NCBI GenBank assembly: GCA_030789695.1
Contig: CM061140.1
Coordinates: 83,328,422-83,392,421 of the forward strand
Reading direction: 5' to 3'
Origin: Scilla litardierei
Lineage: Eukaryota > Streptophyta > Magnoliopsida > Asparagales > Asparagaceae
DNA: 64,000 bases
The notes under the pieces were generated by a model. It ran no database searches and had not been told where the DNA came from. It saw only the letters and a program-made list of their open reading frames with translations. A program made the translations under genes and the position numbers. Shown here piece by piece: positions 31,005-44,010 of the stretch; within the stretch, counting starts at the first letter, position 1; each line of letters starts with the position of its first letter.

Positions 31005-32885
31005 TGTCACGCCCCGCTTCCCAAAAATAAGGAGGCGAAACATGAGAAGGTCCGCTCAGACTTGAAGCTACAAAGCCGCAAGTCCGATAAGCATCAATTA
31101 ACACAACGTAGCAGGTCCATGTAACGTGACTCGGAAACAACAATAACAATAATAGAAAAAGAGGCAAATAAATAAAATTATTCATCTCAGAGTCCAGATA
31201 TAATTTCAACAACCAGAAATGCCACCAGGCAAACGAAAGAGTCCAAAAGAAAAAGGCCTAGCATGGCCAACAAAAAAAACTAACAACAACGGTGCTACTC
31301 ACCGACAACAACACAACTAACAAAGAAGGAACTGCGAGGGAACACTAGGACTGGTCACCGGTGTCCTCGTACTCCACGTCAACCACAGAATCGGGCACGA
31401 ACTCCACGAACTCATCGCCCTCAACAGCAATCTCTGGCTCAGCAACTAACATGCGTCACCCAAAGAGAAGGGACACATGTCAGCAAAGTCTACAAGACTT
31501 TGTTCAAGAAAACAAAAGAAAGGTGGAAACAACCTAGCAGTTCTAGAGTATGTTATGACATGATATATTATGCAATGAGAACAACAAGTAAAGTAACAAC
31601 AGTTTATGACATGGCATGATTATAGCATGGCAAGTAAACATGGCATGGAAACGATTAACATGGACAAGGACAAGTACAAGTATGTAAGCACGTCGTGCAC
31701 AGAGATTCTGCCCTTTGGCTAGAGTGGCTGTAAGGGCCAATTCTTACGCTCAAGTGACCGTTTATCCCTACCCCTCCACGTGTATCGAGCCAGTGCATTA
31801 CCCCCGAACACGGAATGCTCGCTTCTGGATCACGAGCCAGGAAGTGTTTTTTAACACGTAAGGCGTAGGGTTATGCCCGCATAACGGGTGCCTAGCCGGT
31901 AACACGGAAACACGGATTTGTACAAGGATTTGTAGCGTGTGCTAATATGCAACATGCAAACAGTTGACATGTAAAATGGATGCACATGACAATTATTCGA
32001 AATGAAATTGCGTACCGTTAAAGAAAATTAAACATGACAGGCAAATGTATGACATGACATGACAAGGGAAATTCTAGCTTCGTTGTCAAGCTAGAATTTG
32101 AATTTGCGCCTAGACCGCTATCATTTCACAGTCTAGTCTCTTTCACGCTAACAAGGTAATGGCCTAAAAACATGGCCTAAAGCAAGGTTGGCAAGTTTCA
32201 CTTGCCTGGTACCGAAGTTGTTGTTCGACGAGAGTCTCAAGATCGGTTTCCTACGGAATTGGGTTCGCTGTTATGGCAAAATAGAAAATTAGATTTGAGA
32301 GTTCTAATCCGGTTTGTATTGGAATCCTATAATGTCTAGTAATCCATTTTTTTAATTAGGGTTTTCTAATTTACAGTGTTGGTTACGGGAAATTAAAGGT
32401 AGATCACTAACCGTTTACGAAGCGAAGATCGAGACGCCTACGGATCTACAGGTAGGAGAAGATCTCGTCGGATTCCGGATTGCCGTCGCCAAATCGGATC
32501 TAGCACGGCAACGGAAGAAGCGATCCGGAAGAACTATGGTTGAAAAGAATTCCTCACGGCCGAAATGCTACAGATCTGGAGATTGGAGTTCGTCGGGAAA
32601 ATCTGGGGAAAAAAGGAGATTTTAGGGTTTTTGGGGTCGGTCGACGGCCAACGGGGGTGGTGCCGGCGCAAAGGAAAGCGAGATAAAGCACGGGAGGATG
32701 AAGAATGTCAAGAGAACGATTGGGGGATGATTGGGGAAGAAGATGGGCTAAGAAAAGTGAAGAAAGAATTAAAAACGTATCGGGTTTAAATAGAAAGAAT
32801 TAGCGGCGGCTACGACTTAACCTAGGTTTACTGGGTAATTTAGTCGGTCAGTGAAGAGTAGTCGACCGACTAGTTTGGGAACTAG
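31005..32885 (-). repeat. CHR1 5' LTR, first part (interrupted by SIR2)
   Basis: It aligns with 16672 onward and breaks off in the array (32839-32885) where SIR2 begins. It continues at 56091. The ACTAG at the break is duplicated on the far side of SIR2. Confidence 0.93.
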
Positions 32886-33287
32886 TGTTGAGTATTGACT
32901 CCCCGGATTTGGTTTTGGATGATGAACAAACATAAATATATCATGAACTAACTCTTTGTGAGTGCAGTTATGGAGATCGTCGCCAAACTTCTATGAACAT
33001 CCAAAGCGACGTCTCGAGACTTCTCAATACGCATGAACGTATGCCTAAAGCTTCGTTGAAGCTCACGGACCATTTTAGAAGTCATGAAGATTCGGATCGA
33101 AGCTTTCGAAGACGGTTCGTCAAGTTTTATTTATAGTCTTTTAGCTTCGTTCCGTAGAATGTTAAGCCTTGAGTAGTTCTTACGTTTTAATCTTCATTTC
33201 GCTCCTATCTTAGATCTAGGATCTTAGTAGAAGTCCATATGAACTTTCCCAAAGCTTCGCGCTTCGATTCACGACTTTTAGTGCATG

Positions 33288-33931
33288 TTAGTTGGTTCAA
33301 GAAGAAGAACCAACCGACTAGATGGTGATCTAGTCGGTCGGCAAAGCTTCTTGGACCGACTAGTTTGCCTTCTCAATTTCTAGCTCAGTTACTATTTACA
33401 GTTAGCGGTCAAAGAAGGTTCATCGACCGACTAGTTGTGAAACTAGTCGGTTAGGAATCCTTCTTGGACCGACTAGTTGAACTTCCATTTTTGAGCCTGA
33501 GCTACTGTTTATCGTTAGTCGGTCTATGTTCATTTATCGACCGACTAGTTGATGAACTAGTCGGTCAACATTCCTTCTTAGACCGACTAGTTGAGCTTCT
33601 ACTGTACTTGCCTAGTTACTGTTTATCGTTAGTCGGTCTATGTACATTTGGTGACCGACTAGTTGATGAACTAGTCGGTCAACTTTAGTTCTTGGACCGA
33701 CTAAATCAATTTGTGCTCAGACTATTAGTTTTATCTCTTAGTCGGTCTCAGTTGAGTCACCGACCGACTAGTTGTGAAACTAGTCGGTCAGCAACTCTTC
33801 TTGGACCGACTAGTTCCTTAAGTCTGAACTTCGACCTTTTGGCTGTTCTACCATTAGTCGGTTCATGATGTTTGACCGACCGACTAGTTGATGAACTAGT
33901 CGGTCAGTCAACCTTCTTTGACCGACTAGTT
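33288..33931. repeat. Inverted-motif array in SIR2 5' LTR
   Basis: About six four-arm units are present, in the orientation TTAGTTGGTTCAAG...GACCGACTAGTT relative to the element, with GTTACTGTTTATCGTTAG spacers. It is the same module as in CHR1 and SIR1 once element orientation is considered. Confidence 0.92.
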
Positions 33932-33968
33932 GGGTTCAGAATAGAGCCGTTGGAGCTTTTATTGAAAC

Positions 33969-33971
<3 letters not shown>

Positions 33972-34045
<74 letters not shown>

Positions 34046-34058
34046 CCCCCCCCCCCCC
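33972..34058. repeat. (CT)n/(C)n microsatellite in SIR2 5' LTR
   Basis: About 35 CT repeats are followed by a run of C. The 3' LTR has only about eight CT repeats (55329-55343), so the expansion came after insertion or during copying. Confidence 0.95.
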
Positions 34059-34806
34059 TCTAACCTCTAAATACTTGGTGTGCTTCATTCATTGCACTCA
34101 AGGCTGATTTTAAGAGAAGTTTAGAGATCAAAGAGAAAGCATTCAATCTCATTCAAAGCTCATTCATTTCCATCCTTGAATCTCTCCCACTCTTACTTCC
34201 AAAGAGAGATTCATTGAGTGTGAAGCCTTCCAAGCCAAGTGCTTGATTCTAGGTCACCAACAACCTCATAGCTCTCCATCGCTGATCTACATCTTGGAGC
34301 TAGGGTTTGGTGCCTCTTCTTCTTCCCCAAAATCATCTTTGCCCTAATTCGTAAGTATACTGAAGGCATAGGTATTTTGTGGTAAGAGTTTCTATTTCAT
34401 TTACTTTCGATATTGTAAGTGTTTTACTCTCGGTTGTGAGAGTGGTTGTGATCCCGGGTTATGAGAGTCACATTTCGATTTATGTATGATTTGGTCTTGT
34501 AGAGGTTTATCTACAAGAATTTCATAGTGCAAATCTTGAGTTAGGGTTTCTAACTCAAGTATCCGGAGGGGATCCGGGTGGTTGGGACGTAGGATCACCG
34601 GGAACAAGTCGGGGAGACTTGGGTGGATCCGAACCCAGTAATATCGTGTGTTTGTGATTGTTTCTTTGTTGTCATTATTTACATTTCCGCCTTTCCGCAT
34701 TAATTGGTAGAGTTTGCAAGATAATTAGGAATTATCCTCTTAATTATTTTAAAGTACTATTCACCCCCTCTAGTACTTGTGCTGTAGCTTCGTAGGGCAT
34801 TACATT

Positions 34807-34820
34807 TGGTATCAGAGCCA
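34807..34820 (+). other. SIR2 primer binding site (tRNA-Met)
   Basis: TGGTATCAGAGCCA starts 2 bp after the LTR end. Confidence 0.93.
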
Positions 34821-34831
34821 AGTACCTAGCT

Positions 34832-37072
34832 ATGTCTGCCAACGACAACAAAGCCGTTCGTCCACCTTCTGACTACAGCACCTTCAGGAACCGTGAAGGA
34901 GCGTCTTCGGTGATGGAAGGACACTCTTCAACGAGGCCTCCATTCTTCAACAGTACCAACTACGGGTACTGGAAATGCCGGATGGAAACTTTCCTCCGGA
35001 GTGCTTCATTATGGAGGGCCACGATGAAGGAGTATGTCGAGCCCGCCGAAGAAGATTTCGAGAAGTGGACTCCCGCGGAGGTCACCGCGGAGGTAAGCAA
35101 TGCCAAGGCAATGAACGCCTTGCAATGCGCCTTGGAGCCCGAGGACTTCAATAAGATATGCACATGTAAGAGTGCATATCAAATATGGAATTCCCTCCTC
35201 ATTTTACATGAAGGAACGAGTAGGGTAAGAGACTCTAAACTCGTAGAAGTTAATAAAGATTACGAGTTATTTCATATGCTATAGGGTGAGAAGATGAAGG
35301 AGTATTATGCTCACTTCGTCGACATCACAAACGAGTTGGAGGCTCTCGGTAAAACCTACACCCAAAAGGAGAAAGTCTCGAAGATCATCGATGGACTTCC
35401 TTCTTGTTGGGAGAAACGTACCTTCGCCATCGAGGAAGGTAATGACATGAAAACTTATACCGGTGTTCAACAAATGGGTACCTTAATGTCTTATGAGGTA
35501 CGCAAGGATAGCAAGCTTAAGTTCCAGGACAAGATGAAGTCCTACTTGAAGCAAGACGAGCCAAAGAAAAAGGCTATTGCTTTCAAGGCCGCTCCATCAA
35601 CATCTACCTCGATCGATGATGAAGACTCGGAAGACGAGTTGGACTTGGAGTCCATGGCTCTCATGGCAAAGAAGTTCAACCGGTTCTTCCGGAAAGGTAA
35701 CTTCAAAAACAAATCGAAGTTTAGTTCTACTAACGCCCCCTCTCCTTTGTGCTTCAAATGCAATAAGCCAGGACACATGAAAGCGGAGTGTCCTCAAAAT
35801 AAGCAACAGAAAAAGTGGAAGGCGCCGAAGTTCGACAAGTCCAAGAAGTACAAAAAGGGGTACAAGAAAGGGCTTGTCGGGATATTCTCCGACTCCGAGG
35901 ATTCATCTAGTGGAGAGTCGGATGATGAGCAAGTGGAGCAAGCACACATGCGCTTCATGGCACGAGAGGAGCAAGATAAAGATTCCTCTTCCGATGATAG
36001 CGACAACGAAGGCGATGAGGTAACGATGGATGACCTTAGAAATGCTAATAAGCAATTATGGTCTAAATACACTAAATTAGTAAATAGGTATACTAAAGTA
36101 AAAGATGATTTAGCTAGCATCCAAACCTCGCCTAAAACTATCATCACCAACAACGACACCGTTGTTGAAGAGTTGAAAAATGAGATTGTGAATCTCAAGT
36201 CTCAACTTGAACATGTTAGCATTGAGGATTCGGAGGAACACAAGATATCGGATTTGACTTCTCAAAACTCGACTTTGAGTATTGAGAATGAAAATCTCAA
36301 ATCTCGTGTTTATGTGCTCACATCGCAACTATCCACTTTGGATGCTTCTATGTGTTCTCTCACCGAGAAATATGAGTGCACATTTGGCCGAATCAATGAA
36401 TTCAATAAGGGTAAGGGCCATTGGGATAATATCCTAAATGTCTTACCTCCGGCCAATCACCACATTGGCTTGGGGTATAAGTTGGGAAATTCATCCAAGT
36501 CGGCCACTACCTTTGTTAGGCCAACTTCCGATGCCTCAACGAGTGGGAGCAAACACTCTATTGGTAGTTCACCTACCAATGGTGCTTCCACCTCGTTCAC
36601 ACCCTCGTTTGGAAAGAAACCCACTTTGGGTGGACCTCCAAAGAAGGGTTATGCCTACATGTACACTAATACCATGCCACGTAGGAACACACATCCTACT
36701 CCACATGCTCACACATATGATGATTTCTATGCACCGCATCCATGGGCACGTGCACACCATATGAGACACCCTCATGCACGTGTTCCCCCACATGCATATG
36801 TTCACCAACATCATCATATGAACAATTATCGTCGTGCACCATTTCATCATGTTCCTTATGCCTATACACGACATGCATCACGTAGAAATCAACGTCGCAT
36901 GCATGCTCCCAATAGGATTAAGGCTCCCAAAATTTTCATAATTTGGAGCCCTAAGGACACAAGCATGAATGAAAAACAAGTTTATATGAATTCGTATTTC
37001 ATGAATGTCGTGCATAGTGATAATTATGTGGGGAAATCTAAGTCCAATTGGACTTGGCTTCCAAAGGTCTAA
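34832..37072 (+). pseudogene. SIR2 gag (one premature stop)
   Basis: The start MSANDNKAVRPPSDY is the first ATG after the primer site. Domains are a capsid-like part (RPPFFNSTNYGYWKCRMETF), a zinc knuckle CFKCNKPGHMKAEC (about 35752-35793), a Lys-rich segment, an acidic Ser/Asp stretch, and a coiled coil of about 110 residues (about 36140-36400). The FGKKPTLGGPPKKG linker and a His/Arg-rich tail follow, ending at 37072. An in-frame TAG at 35282-35284 interrupts it where SIR1 has MEQGE. At 747 codons it is long, as expected for Sirevirus Gag. CHR2 is inserted 22 bp after the stop. Confidence 0.9.
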
Positions 37073-37094
37073 TCTTTTGGACGCAATGACCTTG

Positions 37095-39792
37095 TGTCAC
37101 GCCCCGCTTCCCATTATACTTGGGAGCGAGGACGCGAGCGGGCCCGCTTGGGCTGGAGCGATAAAGCCCCATCCCAATAAGCGTCTGTAGTGATACACCA
37201 TTTGAAAATACAGGTTCTTGCTTGCGATCTCAGAACAATACAAAATATCATCATTATACTTGACATCCAGATTATATGTACACAAGGAATTAAAAGGCCT
37301 AGCATGGCCATTACAACAGTTACAAGAATTAAAATACACCTGAAAGAAAATACAACAACAATTAAAAATTTTAGCAAGCTGCGCAGTGTCCGTCGTCTTC
37401 AGTAGTGGATCTCGTGCTCTTGGTTCTCTTGGTCCTCCTGCTTAATCTCCAAATTAACTCTTCGGTGAACTCTGCTCAAAACCTAACGTATATGTCACAA
37501 ACAAGGAAATATACGTCAGCGAGGGTCGCTCGGCAAGATTTAAAAACATTAGTAGGAAAAAGACCCTCGGCAAGGTTATAATATGGTTTACAAAACAAAT
37601 GGTACATAGCAGCATATGGAAACATGTGAGCATAACATCTGTAGTGTGTAGAGCAGGGGCATGAGTGGCATAGTGTGCAAAATAGCAACGCAACAAGGTG
37701 TAGTGTGTAAAGTAAATTGGCATGGCAAATGTAGTGTATACAACAATAGTTGTGACGGTGTAGTGTGTACAGCAATATGTATAGCAAGTGTGGTGTGCAC
37801 AACAATAGTCGTGACGGTGTAGTGTGTATAGCAATAGTTAATCGTGGCAATAATTTTAGCAGGTTACTCTATAGCATCAACAGAGGTAAAAAGGGGTGCG
37901 TCAATCAGTCAATCAATCTCCTATCTAGTGACAAGCCCAGTGTCTGAGGGGGAGGTGACCAGCATCACACCCAAGTCAACGGGAGCTACCCGTGACTCTA
38001 TACTCACCGACCCGGCCAGGTGTCGGTCAAGTTCACCACTAGAGTGTAATCCAGCTTTCCAGCCTCTACTACACTAGACTACCCCACCCAAGTGTCCATA
38101 AGTCAAACCGTAGTTCAATGTTTGCCGTATGGCAGACATTCCGTAAATGCCACGCAGGCCCATATCCGTATGGCCCGAAGGCCCATTAGTCCGTAATTGC
38201 CCGAAGGCCCAATAATCCATAATTTGCCCAAAGGCACAATAGTCCGTAAATTTGCCCCAAGGGCCCAGTTTCACATTTCATCATTGGCGTACATTTAGCG
38301 GTTTAAACGTATACAAATAATGCAAGCGTTTCAAATACTTTATTTCAAAAAGTGATGAAGTAAAAAGCAACCAACCATTTCACAAGATTCATTAAGCCCG
38401 AACAACGCACTTGAAAGTTGTCTTTTCCAATTGTTTGGTAATTTTGGTTAAAAGCGGTGAGCGATAAATATTTGGGCTTTCAAAACTTGTAGAAAGTTAA
38501 TATACTAAAAAGTAAATACTTGCGTCCTTGAAGCAGTTGCAGGAAACGATATACCTGCGAGGGATAAGTACTTGCACCTTGAAAATTAGTAGGAAAAATA
38601 GTATGATTGCCTGATGCGACGCGATTTGGGTGCCCACGCGATCGTACGGTAGGCACGGATTCATCTGCGTTACAGATTTGTGGCATTAAGCTACAAGTTC
38701 TAAACAAATAACACATTATTAAAATATTGTTTATCTAACATATGTAAATATATATATAAGCTGTAACCTATGGTCACATAATAATAGAATGTATTGCTTA
38801 TAATAAGACTCATGCAGTACTTAAAACTTATAGTATAAAGTTACTGGTATACATACTAGTATGAGTATAAACCAACTTAAAGCTTACATGGCACCGTTTG
38901 TAAATACATCCAATCACTAGTATATAATATAGTCTGAACTAACTTACGTTTGAAACTAACATGCTGACTTTCGTACCCTATATTACGACTAACATCAACT
39001 TGATGGCATGAAAATCTTACCCTAATACTGGGTACATATTTACTAATATTTATTCATATGTATTAACATCTTAATTAACATGTAGCTTAAGGTTAAACTA
39101 ATATAGGAAATTAAATGACAGGTTGTGTATCTAAATGATTAGCAAACATTCCACGGTTTCCACTTAACAGTATATACATAAACAAACTCATGTTGGCACG
39201 CTTACTTGCGCATGTGCAGTACCCTGAAGGCGGGCAGCGGGGCGACGTGAGATCGAAGCGGCAGCGGTGGCGTGGAGGGGTAGGTGCCGCTGCGGGGTGC
39301 TGTCGAGCTCTCGAGGCGGAGGAGACTGCGATACATGGCGGGTTGGAGCGGGCGTCGGGCTGGTCGGAGCCTGAGGGGAGGAGACACCGAAGAGAGGCGC
39401 CCGGGGCTGAGGAACGGTGAGGTCTGGGCGGTGAATGGAGAGGCAGCGGGCGGCGGGTCGGAGCGTGATCTGTGGCTTCGGATCGACGGCGGCGACGAGA
39501 TCGGGGCGGCGACGTACGGCGGCGAGGCTCCCAGGGCGTGGCGATAGGCGGATTCGGCGCGGCTGCGAGTGGTTCGGAGGGCTTTTCGAGATGGCTACGG
39601 CGAGAGGAAGCTGTGGCCGGGAGGAGGGAGGTGGAAGGGGTAGCGACGGCGAGGCAAGGGAGGCGGGACGTCGGGATGCTCGGATCTGGTGTCGGTGAAA
39701 TGTTGATGGGCGGATTGGTTCGAGCGCCGGAGTTGGTCGAGGAGCGAGGGCTCGCTCTCGGGCTGGGGAGGCCGATGCAGGTTGAGCGTTGG
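37095..39792 (-). repeat. CHR2 3' LTR, first part
   Basis: It matches 44011-46709. It includes a degenerate minisatellite with GTGACGGTGTAGTGTGTA units (about 37640-37840), a second tandem region with TCCGTAATTGCCCGAAGGCC units (about 38140-38270), and a GC-rich block (39225-39790). No TAGTCGGTC array is present. Confidence 0.92.
37640..37840. repeat. Degenerate minisatellite in CHR2 3' LTR
   Basis: Repeated GGTGTAGTGTGTACAGCAAT-like units of about 35-45 bp. The right LTR has the same at about 44550-44755. Confidence 0.75.
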
Positions 39793-40978
39793 TGTAACGA
39801 CCCGCTCTCCAGGATACCCGGAAAGTACGAATCCATCCCAAGTATTACTAGATCAACGAGTGTTACGTAGAAAGAGAGAAAGGTAGAGAACAAAAGAATG
39901 TTGCAGGTACTACGCACGTGCTGGGAAGTACAAGTAAAACTTGATCACAGATAAAAACACTGAGAAAATAACAAAAGTACAATATTCCATTTTATTGATA
40001 CATTGATACATCTTATACATACACCAACATCTTCATTTTCACAACTCTAAGTACAAAGGTCCACCCAAAAAGAAACACCAAAAGTACAAGTCTCTCATCA
40101 TACCCCTCACCACCCAATACTACAACTGATCACCAACTCCAAAGCTCCAGCCGCTATCTCCAACCTCCAACTCACATGACCTGAAGGTCAACGGGGACAC
40201 GTCAACGCGTGACCCAGTAGAAACTCCTAACACTCTAGTAGGACTCAGTTTTAGAACTGGTCTGTCTAGCTAGGGAGGGTAGTCTAACAAGTAAGGTTCA
40301 TGGTGCATAAAAGTAATCACATTCCAACATGCGAACCTAGTTATGAGAACGTGCAAAACATGCATATGAAACCATATTATGAAATGCAGATATTGAAAGG
40401 AAGCATAAGAACTTGTTACCATGGGGACAATAGCATTAAAGTTAACAAAAATAAGGAGACATGAGATAACAACATTTATAAATTAAAGACAATTACTATA
40501 AGTTGTTGATTCACATATTTGGAACCCGTGTAAACCGTAGGACGCTAAGGAGGCGGACTTCACCCAGGGTGGGTGAAAAAAGTGGTACCCCAACCAGCAA
40601 CACGAGCACCGGAGGGGGCCTCTCGTAACTCCGTACCCGAATGGGGCAAGGTACTGGAGCGAGACCAGCTCGGTTTTTCTGTCGGATAAATGGAGAAAAC
40701 CATCAATTACCATCATGGTGCGACACGGGCACACCACCGGCATCTCTAGCCCTCTCCAACTCCCCTTCTGGAGGTAACACATTGGGCGAGAAATCATAAT
40801 TCATACGTCCGCTCCTTAACTCCTAAAGTTTACCCGTTTTCCCCCAAACCCGTGTCACCCTCCTTTAGGAGGACCGATACATTCCTCATTCTCACTCTCA
40901 GTTTTTAAGATGTTACTTCGTTTGTCAACGAATCATCTAGCGGTCTTGAATACCGCTTTTAACCAACTTTTAACAAAT

Positions 40979-41029
<51 letters not shown>

Positions 41030-42571
41030 TCAATTAAAGAATTGCATGGAATATCATCACAAACTCATCGTTATGAACATACTAATGTGAGCACAAAAGC
41101 ATAAACAAATTGAACTTAAACATTATTAACATAACGAATATTTCATGAACCATCTGCATAATTACATGTATCAAGAGCATGTCATTGAGAACATGATTAG
41201 CACAAACAAACTTAACTTCAAACAAAACTACACCATGATAAGTACTAAGTAAAATTAGCATATGAATCTGTCAAAAACTGTTACAGCAGAAAGAATATCA
41301 CTTTTAGCCTATCTACAGTCAGAATTGGTGTCTGGTCCCTTCACGAAAGTTGTAGATATGGATGTTTTCCTTTCACTGACCAATTTTCATAAACTCAGTT
41401 GACATATGTGATTTATGGTAGATTTTCTCCTGACAGGTATAATTTCAGAATTCTGAACCAGAAACTGAGTTCAGTTCAAGTCCATTTTGCTACAAGTTAC
41501 CGACAGAATTAAAATCTAAGAAAATTATGGGTTGAAGATCTTGAAGTCAGGTTTCCAACGGCATCAAGATCATAATAATTTATAAAGTATGCATGGAGTT
41601 CTACTCGTTTTACTGAAAGGTGTCAAAACTGTCTAAAAACAGACCAGTTTTAGAAAATGAATTTTAACTCTACTTTTCAGTTCGAATTTGCAAAACTTGT
41701 AAAAATGAAAGTTGTTAAGGTCTACAATATGAGCAACATATATTTTTTTCATGTATTTCTATTTACCCAATTAAGTGCAGAAAGATACCAAAGTATCAGT
41801 CAATTCTGTGTAAATTTCAGCATGAAGTTCAAAACTTATTTTCTACACAAAATCTAAAGAACTTGCTAATTAATTAAACCCTTAATTCTAAAACTAAACC
41901 CTACTAAGGTGATAAGAATTTCTACCTTAACAAGTCCTCCAAAATTTTCTCTTGTCCTTCTTAATCCTTGATGAATTTTGGGCTCCTAGTCTCCTTCTCC
42001 AACTTTGGCCTCCAAAAGATGGATTTTGAGGAATTTAGGTGTTAGAATGATAAAGAAAAGCCATGATTTCTTGGTGGAGGAGTGTGTGGTGATTTAGGAG
42101 GAGGTAGGTGGTGGGATGGTGGAGAAATGGGGATGAAAGGGGGAGAATTTTCAGCCATAGCTGAAAATGAGATGGAGAGAGAGATTTTGGTTTTTGTTTC
42201 ATGCCTTGAAAATTGTATTTCCCTAAAATCCTCTCCTCCACAAATCTTAGTCAAAATTAAGCCATGTGTACTCTTATTAGCTCATAAGATGCCACCTAAT
42301 GTGTTGTGTTGTCATGGTAAAGAAAATTGGGATTTTGTATTTTTTAAGAAAATAGAAATACATGAAGAAATACTACATACACTTCAAATACAAGTATTCC
42401 TCCAAATACTCTCATTTACTAAATTCAATTAATGAGTTTAAAACCATTTAAAAATAATTACTACACCAAATAATTAAAGGAAAATACAATCATATTCCCG
42501 AAAAATATACGTACATATTTACTCGCAAAAATACGTAGATATATACGTATATAGGGATATGGGGTATTACA
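39793..42571 (+). mobile_element. Solo LTR (chromovirus type) inserted in CHR2 LTR
   Basis: It begins TGTAACGACCCG and ends GGGGTATTACA, 2,779 bp. The 5-bp target duplication GTTGG is exact (39788-39792 and 42572-42576). No internal repeat, primer site or coding frame is seen, so it is best read as a solo LTR left by LTR-LTR recombination. Its start matches the minus-strand start of the CHR1 and CHR2 LTRs (TGTAACGACC), hence the plus orientation. Sequence similarity to CHR2 is limited to the ends. Confidence 0.85.
40979..41029. repeat. (ATC)n microsatellite
   Basis: About 17 perfect ATC units inside the solo LTR. Confidence 0.97.
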
Positions 42572-42576
42572 GTTGG

Positions 42577-43510
42577 CGTTGAGGGAAAGAGGCGCCGTGA
42601 GGGTGGAGGTCGCGTGTGTTGCGCGTGGAGGAGAAGGGGGTGTTTCGGTGGAGTTTCGGCGGCAGTGGGGGCTTAGGCGTTGATGCGAAGAAGTAGAAGA
42701 AGAAGAAGAAGAAGAAGAAGAAGAAGAAGAACATGGGTAGGGAGTAAGTGGCGGCTACTGTGATTTGAAGGGAGAAACAATGGCCTAGGGAAAATAGTAA
42801 GTTGATTTTGGGTAGATTTCTATTTAAAGTGATAGGGTTAAGTTCTGAGAGAGAAGTCTGGGGAGTGCTGTTGATTACCCTAGGAATTGTAGGTAAACTC
42901 TAGGATTCTTATAAAAAGTTGCAGGGTTTCTAAAAATGCATGGGCTAACGTACAGCATGCCATGTGGGGGTCTAAGGCCTTTGGGTTTCAAATTAGGGAA
43001 GTTTTTGAATTGTTCTTAATGGGATTTTAATAGGTTTAACAAGGGAATAAAAGCTATTCAATTAGGCTTAAATGGGTTTTAAAATGGCAGGTTTTTCAAA
43101 CATTTAAAAAGTTTTAAATTCAAATTCAAATTTTGAATGAAAATTAAAAACAGATTTTAATAAGCGGCATTTAAAAATAATCGTAATAAAGGGTTATAAA
43201 AAGGAAAGCTTTTTGAAAGGAAATTAACAGGTTTAATTAGGATTTAAATTTGCGACTTAAAAATAGTTTGCATTTAAAAGAAGTTTTAATTTTGAAATTT
43301 GGATTCGAAAATAAGATTTTGAAATGAGCATTAAAGAAATTGGTTTAAGGTTAATAATAAAAACAATGTTAAAGTTAATAATAAAATAGCTAATACGTAT
43401 AAGGCTAGCAGCTGATACAGGTACGGGTCAGATTCGTCCAACTACGGATACGGGAAGAAAATACACGAGAGAAGACGGATATGAACGTAACGATAAAACC
43501 GGTCGTTACA
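42577..43510 (-). repeat. CHR2 3' LTR, second part
   Basis: It continues the LTR after the solo LTR (GCGTTGAGGGAAAGAGGCGC) to CGGTCGTTACA. A (GAA)n run lies at about 42695-42730, and its counterpart in the right LTR is interrupted by GAC units (46822-46876). Confidence 0.9.
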
Positions 43511-44010
43511 TCCTACCCACCTTATAAAAATTCCGTCCTCGGAATTTCTTAAGGTTGGTACGATCGAGGAGAAACCTTGAAGGTGAAGGGTCAGGGTATC
43601 AAGAAGGGAGAGACATATAGAGGTAATGAAACTTCTGAATAAAAGTGGACTAGGATCGAAACAATTGCAATCAAAACAATAGCTAGAATATAACCAAGAA
43701 AAGTAGGTGAAATAGTAATCGTAGAAAAGATTCATAAAGAAGCGACAAACAAAGATAAGCACAAGACACAAATCACTAAGTGCAATAATAGGTCGGGGTT
43801 CAAACGTCACCGTTCATCACTGGCTCGTCGTTCTCTCCGCTTCCAGCAGCTCCGGATCCTCGTTGAGTGTTACGTCTTCCTGTCGTGCTGCAAACAAACA
43901 AAGCAAACATTTGCGTACAAGGTTTATCCAGACAGTCTAGTTAATAATGACATCTATATTGTTCCGAATATTTCGCAGAAGCTCGACCTGCATGTGCCAC
44001 CACTAAAACC
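43511..44010 (-). other. CHR2 interior: polypurine tract, leader, gag trace
   Basis: The polypurine tract AAGGTGGGTAGGA is at 43511-43523 (minus). The leader (43880-44010) aligns with CHR1 30854-31004. A short GRRNTQRGSG gag-like start near 43870 is followed by stops. No other coding sequence is present. Confidence 0.75.

Larger units (their letters stand above)
32886..34804 (+). repeat. SIR2 5' LTR
   Basis: It is 1,919 bp against 1,851 bp for the 3' LTR. Most of the difference is an expanded (CT)n run with a poly-C tract at about 33972-34058. The TATA region reads TCTAAATA here (about 34065-34072) but TATAAATA in the 3' LTR. Confidence 0.95.

Noticed and set aside
37454..37850. Cys/His/Thr-rich ORFs in the CHR2 LTR (also 44357-44765)
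   Set aside because: They arise from translation of the GTAGTGTGTA minisatellite. No start context or domain supports them.
39188..39841. Long GC-rich ORFs on both strands in the CHR2 LTR (also 46105-46821)
   Set aside because: They overlap on several frames, are Pro/Arg/Ser/Ala-rich with no domain, differ in frame and extent between the two LTR copies, and fit base composition rather than coding.
39793..42571. Full non-autonomous element rather than a solo LTR
   Set aside because: No internal direct repeats, primer site or polypurine tract were found between the TG and CA ends. The exact 5-bp duplication fits a solo LTR.
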